Shown here: positions 48,114 through 59,559 of the stretch, piece by piece
Layout: each line of letters begins with the position of its first letter
Position numbering within the stretch: the first letter of the stretch is position 1
Made by a program: the position numbers and the translations under genes
Source: Miscanthus floridulus
Taxonomy: Eukaryota; Streptophyta; Magnoliopsida; Poales; Poaceae
Direction: 5' to 3'
Assembly: GCF_019320115.1 (NCBI RefSeq)
Contig: NC_089583.1
Span: 78,679,739-78,743,738 of the forward strand
Length of the DNA stretch: 64,000 nt
Notes under the pieces: generated by a model
The model's database searches: none
Told to the model about the DNA's origin: nothing
What the model saw: only the letters and a program-made list of their open reading frames with translations

Positions 48114-50389
48114 TGTTTACACAAAAAATTGGTAAGCTTTCTCTAGAAAGGAAGAGATCAGTCGATAATGTCGAAAGCAAGAAAAATCTCCTAATTGATG
48201 TATATTTATGAGCCGGCTGAGAAATATTCTCTAGTACATTTTCTGAGAAGCCTCACGTACGAGACCTCTTTACGTGAAGCAGCAAAGGAGATATCTTTGG
48301 CAGGAAGTTGGATTTCAGCAAAATATCAAACATCTAGCGTCACCTGTACATATCGAAGTGGGCAACCGGCAAGGCAAATAGAAAAGGCTGAAAGCCCAAG
48401 TGCTATACGAGCTATGCTTGACTTGGATACCAGCAAGATTGAAGCAGAGGAGATATACATGTATACGTGATCATTAGACTTGCATGTTTGGCTATTATGG
48501 GTATTCATGCAAGTGTGGCCAATTAATATATTTGGCCAGTTATATATGGTAAGACTCACGTGCAAGGCTAAACAGATCAACTAATGAAGAAGGAATATTT
48601 TAATATTGTTTGGCCGGGCTGCATAAGGAAATAAATCAACATATCTTTAGATGGAGACACGAAGCTTCCAGACTCCTAACTGCTGACGTGATGAGGATGC
48701 ATGATAAGTCCAATTAGAAATATACGAATACGTGACTGGAGGCGAAATGAATATTATTTTATCGACGTCCAAGTGCACATCAAGGATGAGAAGCAAGGAC
48801 ATGTATCATGTATATGCGTATACAAGGCCGGCTAGGTGTCATACATGGACACGTCAGTCAAAAAAAGCTATGTTTAGTAACAAGAATCTGTCCATGAGCC
48901 GCATGCATTTTCAAGAAGCCCAGATGCCACATGATTATATTTACTTAGGTGAGGAGGAAGGAAGGGAAGTCAAATCGGACCTGTGTTGAAATACATGGCA
49001 GCATGGTGTGGTTACAAACAAGATAGAGGTTCAGAGGATTAATGTGCATGCATGTGGGGTCATTGTATCTTAATGTGCATGCATGTTAGGCAAGCCCCTT
49101 CAGGACTCTTATCTGCCCAGGGTATAAATATAAACACCCAGCCATTGTAAAAAACAACGAACACTCAATCAATACAACATTTCCGGCTTTCGACATCGCA
49201 TTAGGAGTAGGACTACTGTAGATCTTGACGAGTTCTTCAGCAAACAGGGCTGCATCAACTGATCGACCTCCAGTTTGCTTGTGAGTACCATCACGATTTG
49301 TATTATGCTTATAAAGCTGCATCAGCTGATTGATCTTTTATGAGCCATAATATAAGTTAGTTATCGATCTGTATCATAGTTTACAAGGACATGTTTTATT
49401 AATTATAACAAAATCACCTGATTGAGATAGAGATAGATCGACATCATATCATCTTAATTGGTGGTTCTCTGATCTAGTCACGCTTTAAATCTTATAATTG
49501 ATGGCTTAATTCCGCTAGATCAACTGTTTTATCTCTATTCCAATCAAACATAGTATGCATCCAAAGATATGTTTTAATCTTGAATAAACTCACTAGTTAA
49601 TGAGATCTAATTTAATGACACTATAGCTGCATCGATCCGATCGAACCTCACTGGTAAGACTTTAGATTAGAAATTATCGATTAGTGGTCTTGTTCATTAT
49701 CAAGACATGTACTCTGTTTGTTTGCTATGACTGCATCAGCTATTTTAGCCGATTTGCCTATACTCTCACGCATATAACATGTTTTCATGAATCTGTCAAC
49801 ATATAGATGGTTTTATAGATTATTTGGCTTTAGATTGTTATCATTATCATAGCTGCATCGATCCGATCGAACCTCACTATTGATGTTAATATATTAGATT
49901 CAAACTGTTTGTAGATTCATTTATGTTAGACAGTCGATTTGTTCGCATGTTATACTCTTTTCAATAAACTTATCGGCTCGACATTTTATATCGATCATGT
50001 TCTATTTAGCCGATGATGCTTTCTGATGTTCCATGAGCATCAGTTATTTTGATTCATATCATTATCATTTAATATTAGCCGATAATCCTTGATTTAAAGA
50101 TCTTCTTTTCATGGATACGCTGGATATCGACTATTTAGTCGATAGCCTTATTGAATCGGCAATCTAGCATCGCATTTGGAACGGTCTGGTGCAACACCAA
50201 CATGTTCCACCTTAAATTACTGATAAGATTTTCTCTCCTTGTCAATTGCAGGTCAAATTGACTGGCACGTCGTTGGGTTTTCAGAATCGACTGGTTTTGT
50301 ATTGAAGCCAAGCAGATCTCTGGTCTCGTTCCACTTAGATCATCCGGTTTGCTATGTGTTGATCACATCGCCACATTTTTGTGTCAACA
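48114..50389 (+). repeat. 5' LTR of element F
   Basis: Starts TGTTTACAC and ends TTGTGTCAACA, 2,276 bp, preceded by CTATC (48109-48113). It is the same family as solo LTR F'. It has a TATA box (GGTATAAATATAAAC, 49121) followed by a CA-rich leader. Three copies of a 24- to 27-bp motif starting GCTGCATC lie at 49249-49272, 49626-49652 and 49852-49878, the first two followed within about 12 bp by GTGAGT- or GTAAG-type donor-like sites. The words ATCGGCT and GCCGAT are frequent in the second half. Confidence 0.75.
49122..49131 (+). promoter_or_regulatory. TATA box of the element F LTR
   Basis: GTATAAATATAAAC, with a counterpart (GGTATAAATATTAG) in solo LTR F' near 28330 on the minus strand. Conservation in both copies supports it as the LTR promoter. 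Confidence 0.65.
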
Positions 50390-52159
50390 CACTTTTTGGC
50401 ACGTTCAATGAGACCATAATTGTTTGATTAGAAGGCGGCCGAAATTGATCATTATGCTGAATCTTCAGGACTATTCTGAGAACATCATCTATATCGTTAA
50501 GATTTGCCACTACACGAAGCCTAGAAGCCAATCTTGTTGTACGTGTCATCTGCAAAGGGCTGGTTGTGGCATGTGTCAACACGTTGACACTCGGCTGCTC
50601 CTGCACCCCACCGCTCGGAGAATTATTATGCTGTTTGGCTAAGGAGTACAGAGATAGCTGGACGTATGATTAAGAAGCATCCCATGGAAGGTTACTAGAG
50701 TGCTGCGTGCTGCACTAAATCAGAAATCTATTGAGCATAATTTATAATACAGCTGAACATATATGTGTTCGGCTAAAAGGCAACATGTCAAGAAGAAATA
50801 TACAAATAGAGCATCCTTATTGACTAGACATAGTGCAATCAGGCCAAGCAATAGAAAGAAAAATTCTTGACTAGTAGGAGGTCCACTTCAACGCCATTGG
50901 TAATCGTCTCATCAGACTTCATCATCTGCACTGCCAAAGTGCGTGTCATGATTAGCTTCTACAGAAGGAAAATATTTATATGTCATCTAGAGAGCAATCA
51001 CATCCGAGTCGGTATTCACTCGGGCTTTCTCATTGACAAAAGAAGGTGCAAATCTAAGATTTCTATAAGCAGAGAAGAAGGTCATCTCCATCGACCCTGA
51101 ATTTTCCTACTATTACGGCTACTGAGCCGATTGCTGGCCCTATTGAGCAAGGAGACCAGGCTGATGATATTGACGGACCAACTGGAGTTATTTAGGAATC
51201 GGCTAAGGTACAGATGCAAATCGCAACAAATGTCTAGCCAATCACTTCTAAAAAAGAATTGGCTGTGAAATTAGCAAATCTCTTCACGGTATAGTGTCAT
51301 GCATGCATATATACACGTTCGACATATAATGGAAGAAGATAGCAAGTGTGTATATGTCCATGCCTGCTTCTCAAAATACGTGAGGATGATTAGTTGCTCA
51401 GAAGAAAGTCATGCACATACAAAGGATTCCTGTTTTAGATTGCTAAAGACCGTAGTGTATCCATGTATAAATAAGAATCGGCTGCTCCGCTCATCTGCAT
51501 CGGCTAATCCTTCCCTCCCATCGGCTAATTTGATTTTGAGATAAATAATTAAAGCCGAAGGCAAGATGATCAGATACCATTGACATGACTACTGTATGCG
51601 GAAGAAGCTTGCAAAATCTCACTTGATCGGCGGTGGCTCTGCCGGGTTGTCCGAAGAAAATACTAATGAGATTAATATATTCATCAGCTATGAACGCATC
51701 CTTAGTACAGATATTTCTGAAGGTTCATGTTACAAGATTAAACAGCCAATAATTATATTTCAAAATAATGATATCGGCTTGGAAGATCATGAATAAATTC
51801 TATCGACTCATCAGCTTGCATGAAATCCTAAGTGGCCTCCAGGTTGCCTACCGGCTTGTACAAAATAAATATAGCTTATCGGCTGTAAAATCTAATTAGC
51901 CAATGGAGTATTAGTTGAATGGAGTTATTTTATTGAGTAGCTAATAGCTGGTGGAGCATGGTCACATAATGAAGAATAAGTTGGAAAGAAGAATGATGTG
52001 GACCCGAACAGATCATCAGCTGTGCCGGGAGAGCAAGAGTGCCAAGAAAAATCCACGCGCTGATCGGCAAGCTACACCAACTGCAACTTTCACTCTCTGG
52101 GCATATCGTACCAACAGGTCCCTGAGAAAAGGAAAGCACCGACGAAATGTGGCAGTTCG
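50390..52159 (+). other. Interior of element F, no recognised domain
   Basis: Follows the LTR with CACTTTTTGGCACG, a possible primer site. The sequence is rich in ATCGGCT/AGCCGAT words and has only short frames. No gag, protease, RT or integrase motif was found. F may be a non-autonomous element. Confidence 0.45.
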
Positions 52160-52884
52160 TTGGCCTCCTGCCGCTGTTCGATCCACTGTGACACGACAAC
52201 ATGGAAAACAAGGCCGACAATGGACAGTCCGATCAACAAGGTGGACGAATCCGCTGGGATGTTCCTAGAGTGCAAGTACGAGAAGTGGCTAGACACATCT
52301 ATGGCATGGCGGCGATCGCGTGAACAAAAGGTCGGCACTGAAGAAGATGGACATCAACATCATAGTAAGCGATACGATGGATACTGCCCAGAGTGCGTCC
52401 AACATCGTACTGATGAACCCGTACTGAGCGTGATCATAGGCACCGTGATCGCCAACTACACCAGTTACGGCGAGGCTGAGCGAGAAGCGCTAGCCACGGT
52501 GCAGAGGATGATGCTGCATGGCCCCAACCAGGCCACCGCCAATTCCAATTTCTTTGGCAACAACCAGGACTGCCATGAACTATCAAAACTTGCCTTGCAG
52601 GTTGCAAAGTACGTCGAAGTAATCAGGTTCAGGGAGCTGCACATGTTCAAGAGGAATCAAGAGTCCAGATGCATCACGTTGAATTGAACTCCATCTGTTG
52701 CTCACCTTCATCGTCTCCAAGAACAGATATATAGAGATCGGATGGGGAGGACAGTACGAGCTCAGTTTCCACTTCGGCTGATGCATCAGGTGATGGAACC
52801 ATTCGGCCTAGCAGACACAACATGGCCGGTTCATGTAGAGCTGCCGCTAACAAAGGTGTTTCAGCAGTGGACGACCGTGTGTAA
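52160..52884 (+). pseudogene. Unassigned ORF of element F, one internal stop
   Basis: An open frame of 175 codons ends with TGA at 52685-52687, but the same frame stays open for another 65 codons (TPSVAHLHRLQEQIYRDRMG to FQQWTTVCNV) with similar character, so the TGA probably breaks a longer protein of at least 240 residues. The start at 52160 is the first ATG and is uncertain. The middle reads GYCPECVQHRTDEPVLSVII (a possible CxxC), then YTSYGEAEREALATVQRMM. I recognise no domain. It may be a gag-like protein of a non-autonomous LTR element or captured host sequence. LTR E is inserted about 60 bp further on. Confidence 0.45.
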
Positions 52885-52942
52885 CGTGTAGAGCCTCGAT
52901 ATACCAGTGGTGTTCTGAATGCAAAATCGACTATGTACAGCT

Positions 52943-55019
52943 TGTGATAGAACCGCCCAATTTATACAAGATCAAGTACGGTTGTCCCCGTTTAACACGT
53001 TGATGTGCGCATACTTTCACTTATATAAACCCGGTAGTCCGCCGAGTGTCACGAATGACCTCGGTAAATCAACATCATAACTAAGATCGCATGATTAAGC
53101 AAATACACATCATATACATAGAGTTACAATGGAAATAATATTACAAATGGTTTCACAAATAATAGTACAAGTTTGGGTTTCAAAACCGGTTAAGGAAAAA
53201 CAACATAGCTTTCAAATGATTACATTAATATAAGTTCCAAATACATTGCTAGCATAAGTGACATCCTTCGACAAAAATATATAGATGAGAAATAAATATA
53301 GAGTCACTGAGCCCACCAGCGGTTAGCCACCATTTTCAGCGGGCCAAAAACTTCAACTGCAACATGGTGGGATAAACTCGGAGTACTCGAATTTACTCAG
53401 CTAGACTTACCCATCATAATCCAGAAATAAAATGACTTCAAGGATCATGCAAGGCTTTATAAGTGGAGCTAGCTTGACAACATTTTGCAAAAAAAGCCAC
53501 TAATTCAGCTATACATTTTATAATTCGGTCATCAAGTTAATTATAGCTATTCATCTCTAGATTAGCAACTAATCTGTGCCAAACATGTGGTATATCATTT
53601 AGTAGCATAAAAATAGTAACCATAGCTGGTGTAATAATTTTATGTTCATCGTAACCATTATATTTCATAATTTAATTACTACGATGCTGGGACTAGTCGA
53701 GTTTCTCACTATCCGGGAGAGACGGCGATTCGAATCGATTTCAACCAGCTGGGAATTTACTCCTAACACAAACCCAGACATACCTGTGCCAAGGTAGTCT
53801 TAGGTTACCTTTGGTACAACTCAGGTAAACATTTCGTGGGTTCGATCAGCGCCGCATAATTAGGGACAACCAGCTGCTAGGATAATCAGGACTACCCTGC
53901 CTTTGGGCTCACGTCTAGTTCCCCACACATCCTTACTACCATCCAGAGTGCGCACTCTTATAGAACGGGGTCCGACCTAAGTTGAGCTACTCGGCTTCAC
54001 GGTCGAAACGAGTTATCCGGCTAGCTAAGTGAGAGGTATGTGTTCAATCTCGACAGAAGCGCCAGCAATGGTATGGTCCTTAATCGACATAGACAGGATA
54101 AAACATGCACACAAGACCTCCATGTCTTGCTGCCTCTCAGTCCCCAGATCCCGTCCAGTCTCCGTTTATTCATCATCACATGGTTATTTTTCATGATAGC
54201 AAATATAGCCAACCATGCTTTGGTATCCACCTATATCTCGCAGGTGACAGGAAATCACCCGACTTCTACCGGTCTAAGCATTGCTAAGCAAACATTCGAT
54301 CCTGGACCTATATAGGGTTCAAGATATATTTCTAGACAAGGTAGTTCTATGCATCAAGTGTTTCCAACTAACTCTTATAACCTAATGCATCAAACATAAA
54401 GGACTCAAGTGATGTTTGTAAAAATATAGGAGGCTTAGAATGCTCGGGGGCTTGCCTGGGATCCAATACTAGGTCAGTGTTTGTTAGATGACACTCACTT
54501 GGCGAGCATCTCCCATCTCGATACTTGCTTAGTCCTTCCATCTTCTGGATGGATTCACCAAACTCCATCTTCGAGTTCGGCTCCAACATCACGTCCTTCA
54601 CGTGGTGCATGCAGTGTACCTAAATGAGGTGCAACAATGCATACGTATGAATGCATGGAAGTGCAACACGTAAAGCATTCATAAAAGTACACCAAACCAA
54701 TGTAAGCACGTAGAGCTATTTGACTTAATCATCACTCAAGCATAACATAGGAGATGGCAAGCACATCAAGCATGGCACCCAAATTACTTGTGTATAGCCA
54801 TGGCAAGTATTCATCAATCGATGTCAACTTAACATGTTTAACCAACCAGGGCAAGCTAAAGCAATCAACCTACACATGCAGTTCCTAGACAGTAGCACAA
54901 CAGTCATTTGTTTCAGTCATAAATAGAGATTCTGGCATCCAATAAAGGTGGTCCTAGACTTTCTAGAAATCAAAAGAAATTGTCTACATCTTTGTTATTT
55001 ACACCTAGAGCTGATTTAA
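52943..55019 (-). mobile_element. Truncated LTR E of the long-LTR chromovirus family
   Basis: Starts TGTGATAGAACCGCC and closely follows LTR C up to CACCTAGAGCTGA near 55019 (C: about 25010), where similarity stops. The rest, including the GC-rich island and the terminal GTGTTACA, is missing. The preceding CAGCT has no partner. It contains the TCTCACTATCCGGGAGAGAC block near 53703. Confidence 0.8.
53379..53400 (-). promoter_or_regulatory. LTR hairpin, copy E (mutated)
   Basis: Same position as the hairpin in the other copies, but the arms read CGGAGTAC and TTACTCAG around loop TCGAAT, so two of eight pairs are lost. Confidence 0.5.
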
Positions 55020-55583
55020 AGGTACATGAATGCACATGATGATCATGATAATTATGATTAGCAACATGTATGATCGGGTCATGACAATAAATATTGTGAA
55101 CATGATCAGTACCACTGTCGTAGCTATGTCTGTCAAAAAGTGGTGGTGATGAGATGTGCACCAATGTGTAGATAGAGCTATAACTGGCGTTGATCTAATA
55201 CTAACCACCGCCGGTCAAGCAATGAGCAACATTCTTAGAACGATCGTCAGCGCCGATTCAAACAAAAAGCCAGCATTGATCAAGTACTCATCAACGCTTG
55301 ATCAAACAAACAAACGGTGGTGATGAATTACATATCACCGCCGAGTTGGCATACTGATCGGTGGTGACCAAATGCCATCACCGCTGGAACCAACCTGTGC
55401 GACTATGACTAGACGATCACAGTCGCATCACACACCAAACCAACGGTGTTAACATATTTTCACCGCCAGTTTTAAATCGGCGGTGATGAGGTGGGTCATC
55501 ACTGCCAATATATCACCACCGAGTGTCAAATCCGGTGATGGTGGGGGTTTCAAACTGACGGTGCAGATGTTTCTGTAGTAGTG
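55020..55583. mobile_element. CACTA transposon end fragment
   Basis: The right edge is a CACTA terminus: on the minus strand it reads CACTACTACAGAAACATC. Inside are many subterminal words in both orientations (GGCGGTGAT, CACCGCCG, GGTGGTGAT). The left terminus is missing; the piece abuts truncated LTR E. It lies just downstream of the transporter gene. Confidence 0.65.
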
Positions 55584-55727
55584 TTGGGATAGAAATATTA
55601 TATAGAACAGTACACATAAGAGAAGTGAAGAGTTCTGTTCGTTCATACACATAATCCATTATTTTGCAATACATCAAACATCATTTGTTTTGCAGCTCTT
55701 TGTGGTGCTCCCCAGTTCTTGTCATCG

Positions 55728-56204
55728 TCATCTTTTCTCAAAGTTGAGATTCATGATGGCAAAGGAGAACAAGGTGGCAAAGAATATGCTAAAAGCCACG
55801 ACAATGGCAGTGGCCTGCCCTAGCCAGCTGTGCTTGAAGTCAAAGTAGTCCTCTAGGAATACATTCACACTCCTGCCATCTTCCATGGGTGTGGTGATGT
55901 CACCATATTGCGAAACAAGCCCATATAATGTCCACACGACAGGGCATATCCAACAGTCCCATCTCCACTAGATCGGTGTTTTCTTCATGTAAAAAGAAGT
56001 CTAGAACACAAATGAGACATGTGTTTCTAATAAGAGGAAAAGATAACATAAAGTTATGGCACTTACAGGGCGGGGGATAAAGAACCCTGAGAAGAGGTTC
56101 CAGATGTTGTAGAATGCCGTAGAGACAATGGAGGCTATGTGGTAATTTGGCGTGAGGCCGACGCCCATCATGCCATAAAATGTGAAGTAGAGCAGTGTGA
56201 AGTA
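55728..56204 (-). pseudogene. PDR/ABCG-type transporter, last two exons, broken
   Basis: C-terminal end of a pleiotropic-drug-resistance ABC transporter, a plasma-membrane pump for small molecules. The exon at 56204-56067 encodes [20 protein letters not shown] and [16 protein letters not shown], part of the second membrane domain. The intron at 56066-55983 (84 bp) begins GTAAGT and ends AG. The last exon (55982-55728) encodes WRWDCWICPVVWTLYGLV, then SQYGDITTP and a final membrane helix, ending NFEKR before TGA. An in-frame TAG at 55968-55970 stands where the family has a tryptophan, four codons into the last exon. The upstream side is cut at 56204 by a CACTA transposon; the rest of the gene must lie beyond the window, if it exists. 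I judge it a pseudogene or null allele. Confidence 0.8.
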
Positions 56205-56217
56205 CACTACTACAGAT

Positions 56218-56480
56218 AGGCTATGTAGGGGCGGCTCATGGGTATTTGTAGGGACGGTTTGGCCAGCCGCCCTTACCAAAGCATGGCTACAAATCGGCGA
56301 TTTGTAGGGACGGTTCCCAGACCGTCCCTACAAATTGATTTATAGGGGCGGCTGGTGTTATCAGCAGCCACTGCAAATCGATTTGTAATCGATTTATAGG
56401 GGCAACTGTAGTACCAGCCACCCTTATAATATCTATTTGTAGGGGCGGTTTAGTCTAGAACCGCCCCTACAGTACATTTT
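56218..56480. repeat. CACTA subterminal repeats
   Basis: Repeated words TGTAGGGGCGG, TAGGGACGGTT and their complements in both orientations. In En/Spm elements such arrays bind the accessory transposase protein. They can also fold into hairpins. Confidence 0.7.
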
Positions 56481-58429
56481 TCCGCCAAAAAAATTTAAAT
56501 TTACAATTCAAATTTGACCAGAACACATATATATATAATTCAAATCTAACCAGAACATATATAATTCAAATCTGACCACAAGCACAAGACTATTATATAA
56601 ACTACAATTACAAGTCCAATTCACAAGAATATATATAATCCATCATTAAATAGACATAATTCACAAGTCTAATTCGTTCCACTTCTCCCTCCCCTCTCTC
56701 TGGCACACGGTGCACTGGGTGAACGGGGCTATGGCGCTCAGCGTAGGTGTCCCACAAGGTAAGACCAATATCAAATTCCATACATATTGTTATCAACGGC
56801 CTAGAGCTAGCCTTTCAGTCTCACGAAGGTGTTGGTACTGAGAATTTCTACTTAAGTCAGAATCTTAGTCATGGTAGGTGCCTTTGACATGTACAATCTG
56901 GTCTAATATGAAGTTGCAAAGGTCACCGATGAGCTCTAAGAGTTGGTCATCCTTGTATGGGTCTCTTTTCATTTCTTTCTTTTCTTTCCACTACAAGAGA
57001 ATAAGTTTTGGTTTAGTATTTCATACCATGTGCGAAGTTTTTATACTAACATAAATAGTAATGGTTATGTTGTAATGGAACTTATGATGCTCTGAACCAA
57101 CTTTAGAATACATGAAAATGGGAACAATCAAGAAACGTATTATCAAGGAGCAAACTATTGCATAGTTAAGGCTCAAAAACAGGGAAGTGAAGCGGCTATA
57201 AAATTTGAGGGCATACGCAAATCTAGAAAAGAATTTTTGAAAAATTAACAGGAGACAATGGGGATAGCTCATACAAGATCATGTGAAGAAATTACAAATA
57301 ACAATAATAAAAGAAGCAAGTCTGTTTACCTCTAGATGGAAACAATTCAAAAAGAGGGGAATCCCAATTATTACGCCTATCTGGCTTCTCAAATCTCCTT
57401 ACAAGATCTTCAAAAAATAACTCCGATGAAGGTTGCTAACTCCGATGAAGCTATATTGCTGGCGAATCCAGTGACAGTCCATCAGAAAAAGAGGAGACCA
57501 TCTAAAAGTTTCAACCTCATCTCGTGATTCTTTCAAAAAATAACTTCTACATATAGAACATATATAAGGGCATCAAGAAGTAGTCAGCTGCTAAGAGGTT
57601 CATCACGTCCAGGCCTACCCTTTTGAGTAAGCATACCCTACCCTTTTGAGTAAGCAATTAACTTGAAGTATATTAAGCCAGCATGCATCTCTTATGAACC
57701 AAGTAATCTGATGCGCTATTTTAACTTGAAGTAAAGCATTCATCATGATCTACCCAAAAGCACACATGATAGGGACTGCATGTTCTCTAGAAGACTGAAA
57801 TATGGTAGAGTGCAATTTTATGTTAATCCACCCAGATGGTATGATACCTGGTCCAACTCCATGGTACCAGTGTCCTTCAATTACATATTTTGTTCAACAC
57901 ATTACTGCATACTACAAACCTTACATATTATCATATATATGATTGAATTGCATATAGTAAAACAATTTCTGTAACCAAGCATAAACTATAATAAATAGGT
58001 AACTATTGGTGAAACAAAATGAACTTTTCTTTTAAAAAACAAAACAAAACAAATAACCTATCAAGTGAACTGCCAAACAAAACCAAAGGCTTTCAATTTT
58101 ATCGCATGACTGTCAAACATTAAAAAATTATCCTATGTGTTATGGCCCAAAGTGTATCTTAACAGTGATTGCTTTACTGGGAAAAGAAAAACTAGAATGC
58201 AGAGTAAGATGTCCCATCAGATTATACTAGGACAAGATAGCTGAGATGGCAAAATGGAATGGACCTACTCGTTGGATATAATATTTTTCCAGTACCCATT
58301 ATATTTCAGGGAATATTGTAAAGTGATCTCAAAATAAGACATCTATGAGACTATGTTGTGCTTCTTAGAGTATAGGTGCATTCTCTAGCAATGGTACACT
58401 AGATATGTGCAAGGATGACAATGGAGGAG
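56481..58429. other. CACTA interior without a recognised gene
   Basis: AT-rich, with short frames only. A second CACTA protein would be expected between the transposase and this end, but no domain is recognisable. A 63-codon plus-strand frame at 57336 looks like chance. Confidence 0.35.
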
Positions 58430-59012
58430 AAGGGGTTGGAGCTTACCTGTAGGGATGCCAGGGTGCACCGGCACCAGGGCCGCTGGCGGAGGGAGAGCGC
58501 ATGGGCACGAGGGCCGCCTAGGGAAGGGAGCGTGGACACCGGAGCGCACGGGTACCAGAGCCATCGGGGGAGGGAGCAGGGATGCCGGGCGCACTAGCAC
58601 CGAGGCCGCTAGCAGAGGGAGCGCGGACACCGGAGCGCACAGTAGTGGAAACCCTAGCCACCGGGGGGAACGGCGGTGCGTAGGGTAGGAGACGGACTGG
58701 GGGTTGGAGGCAGATCGGGGGAGGTAGGGCGTGGTGGAGGTAGGGCACGAAGGCAGCGGAGGTAGGCCATAGAGGCGTCGCTAGGGTTTTGCAGTAGGTC
58801 CCAGTGGCAGACGGAGCCAAGGAAGCTCGGGAGAGGACTGCCAGAGCGCACGGTCGAGCACGCACGGGCCAGCGGAGGTGAGAGGAAGAGGCGCTATGGC
58901 ACGAAGATGGTGGCGGCGGTGGTGGATTCGGTAGCCTGACGGCGTCCTCAAGGAAGAAGAGCGCCCTGACTTAGAAAATTTTCAGCCTCCCGCGGGCTCT
59001 GATTTATATACC
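58430..59012 (-). other. GC-rich island with a minus-strand TATA box in the CACTA element
   Basis: A TATA box (GGTATATAAATC) lies at 59003-59012 on the minus strand, followed leftwards by a GC-rich region with a CCACCGCCGCCACC stretch near 58910 and imperfect repeats of about 50 bp built on GAGCGC/GCGGACACCGG words (58450-58650). Frames are open on both strands for 60-115 codons, as often happens in such composition. It may be the first exon of the accessory CACTA gene or captured gene sequence. No domain is recognised. Confidence 0.4.
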
Positions 59013-59559
59013 AGAGGGCATTTATAGGGGTAGCTCCTAAGTTAGCTGCCCGTACAAATAGACTTGTAGGGGCGGTTCCTGAGTTAGCCGCCCCTACAAA
59101 ATTTTTTCAATTTATTTTAATTACTAATTCTGTAATTCATTCATATATAAAGAACACAATGTAAATTTATATATTAGTTTTTTTATTATTCTATATATAT
59201 AAATATATCTATATATAAACAATTTTATTATATATATAGATATAATTCTATATTTTCTTGATTACAAAAATAATATTTTAAAAATTTAAAATTTGAATTT
59301 GAAAACAACTAATAGAATGTTAGGACACTAAATGACCTCAAATGAAAATTTTGTAAACATCAAACTTGTAGAACTCATCAAGATGTACAACTTATATTTA
59401 GGTCATCTTTTTATTTGACAAAATTTGAAAAGTTCAAATTTTGAATTTCAATAAATGACAACTTCAAACAAGATTTTGAAACCTTAAATGATTTCAAATA
59501 AGAAAGTCATGAACATAAAAGTTGTTGAACACATTACTATGTACAACTTTTATTTTGAT

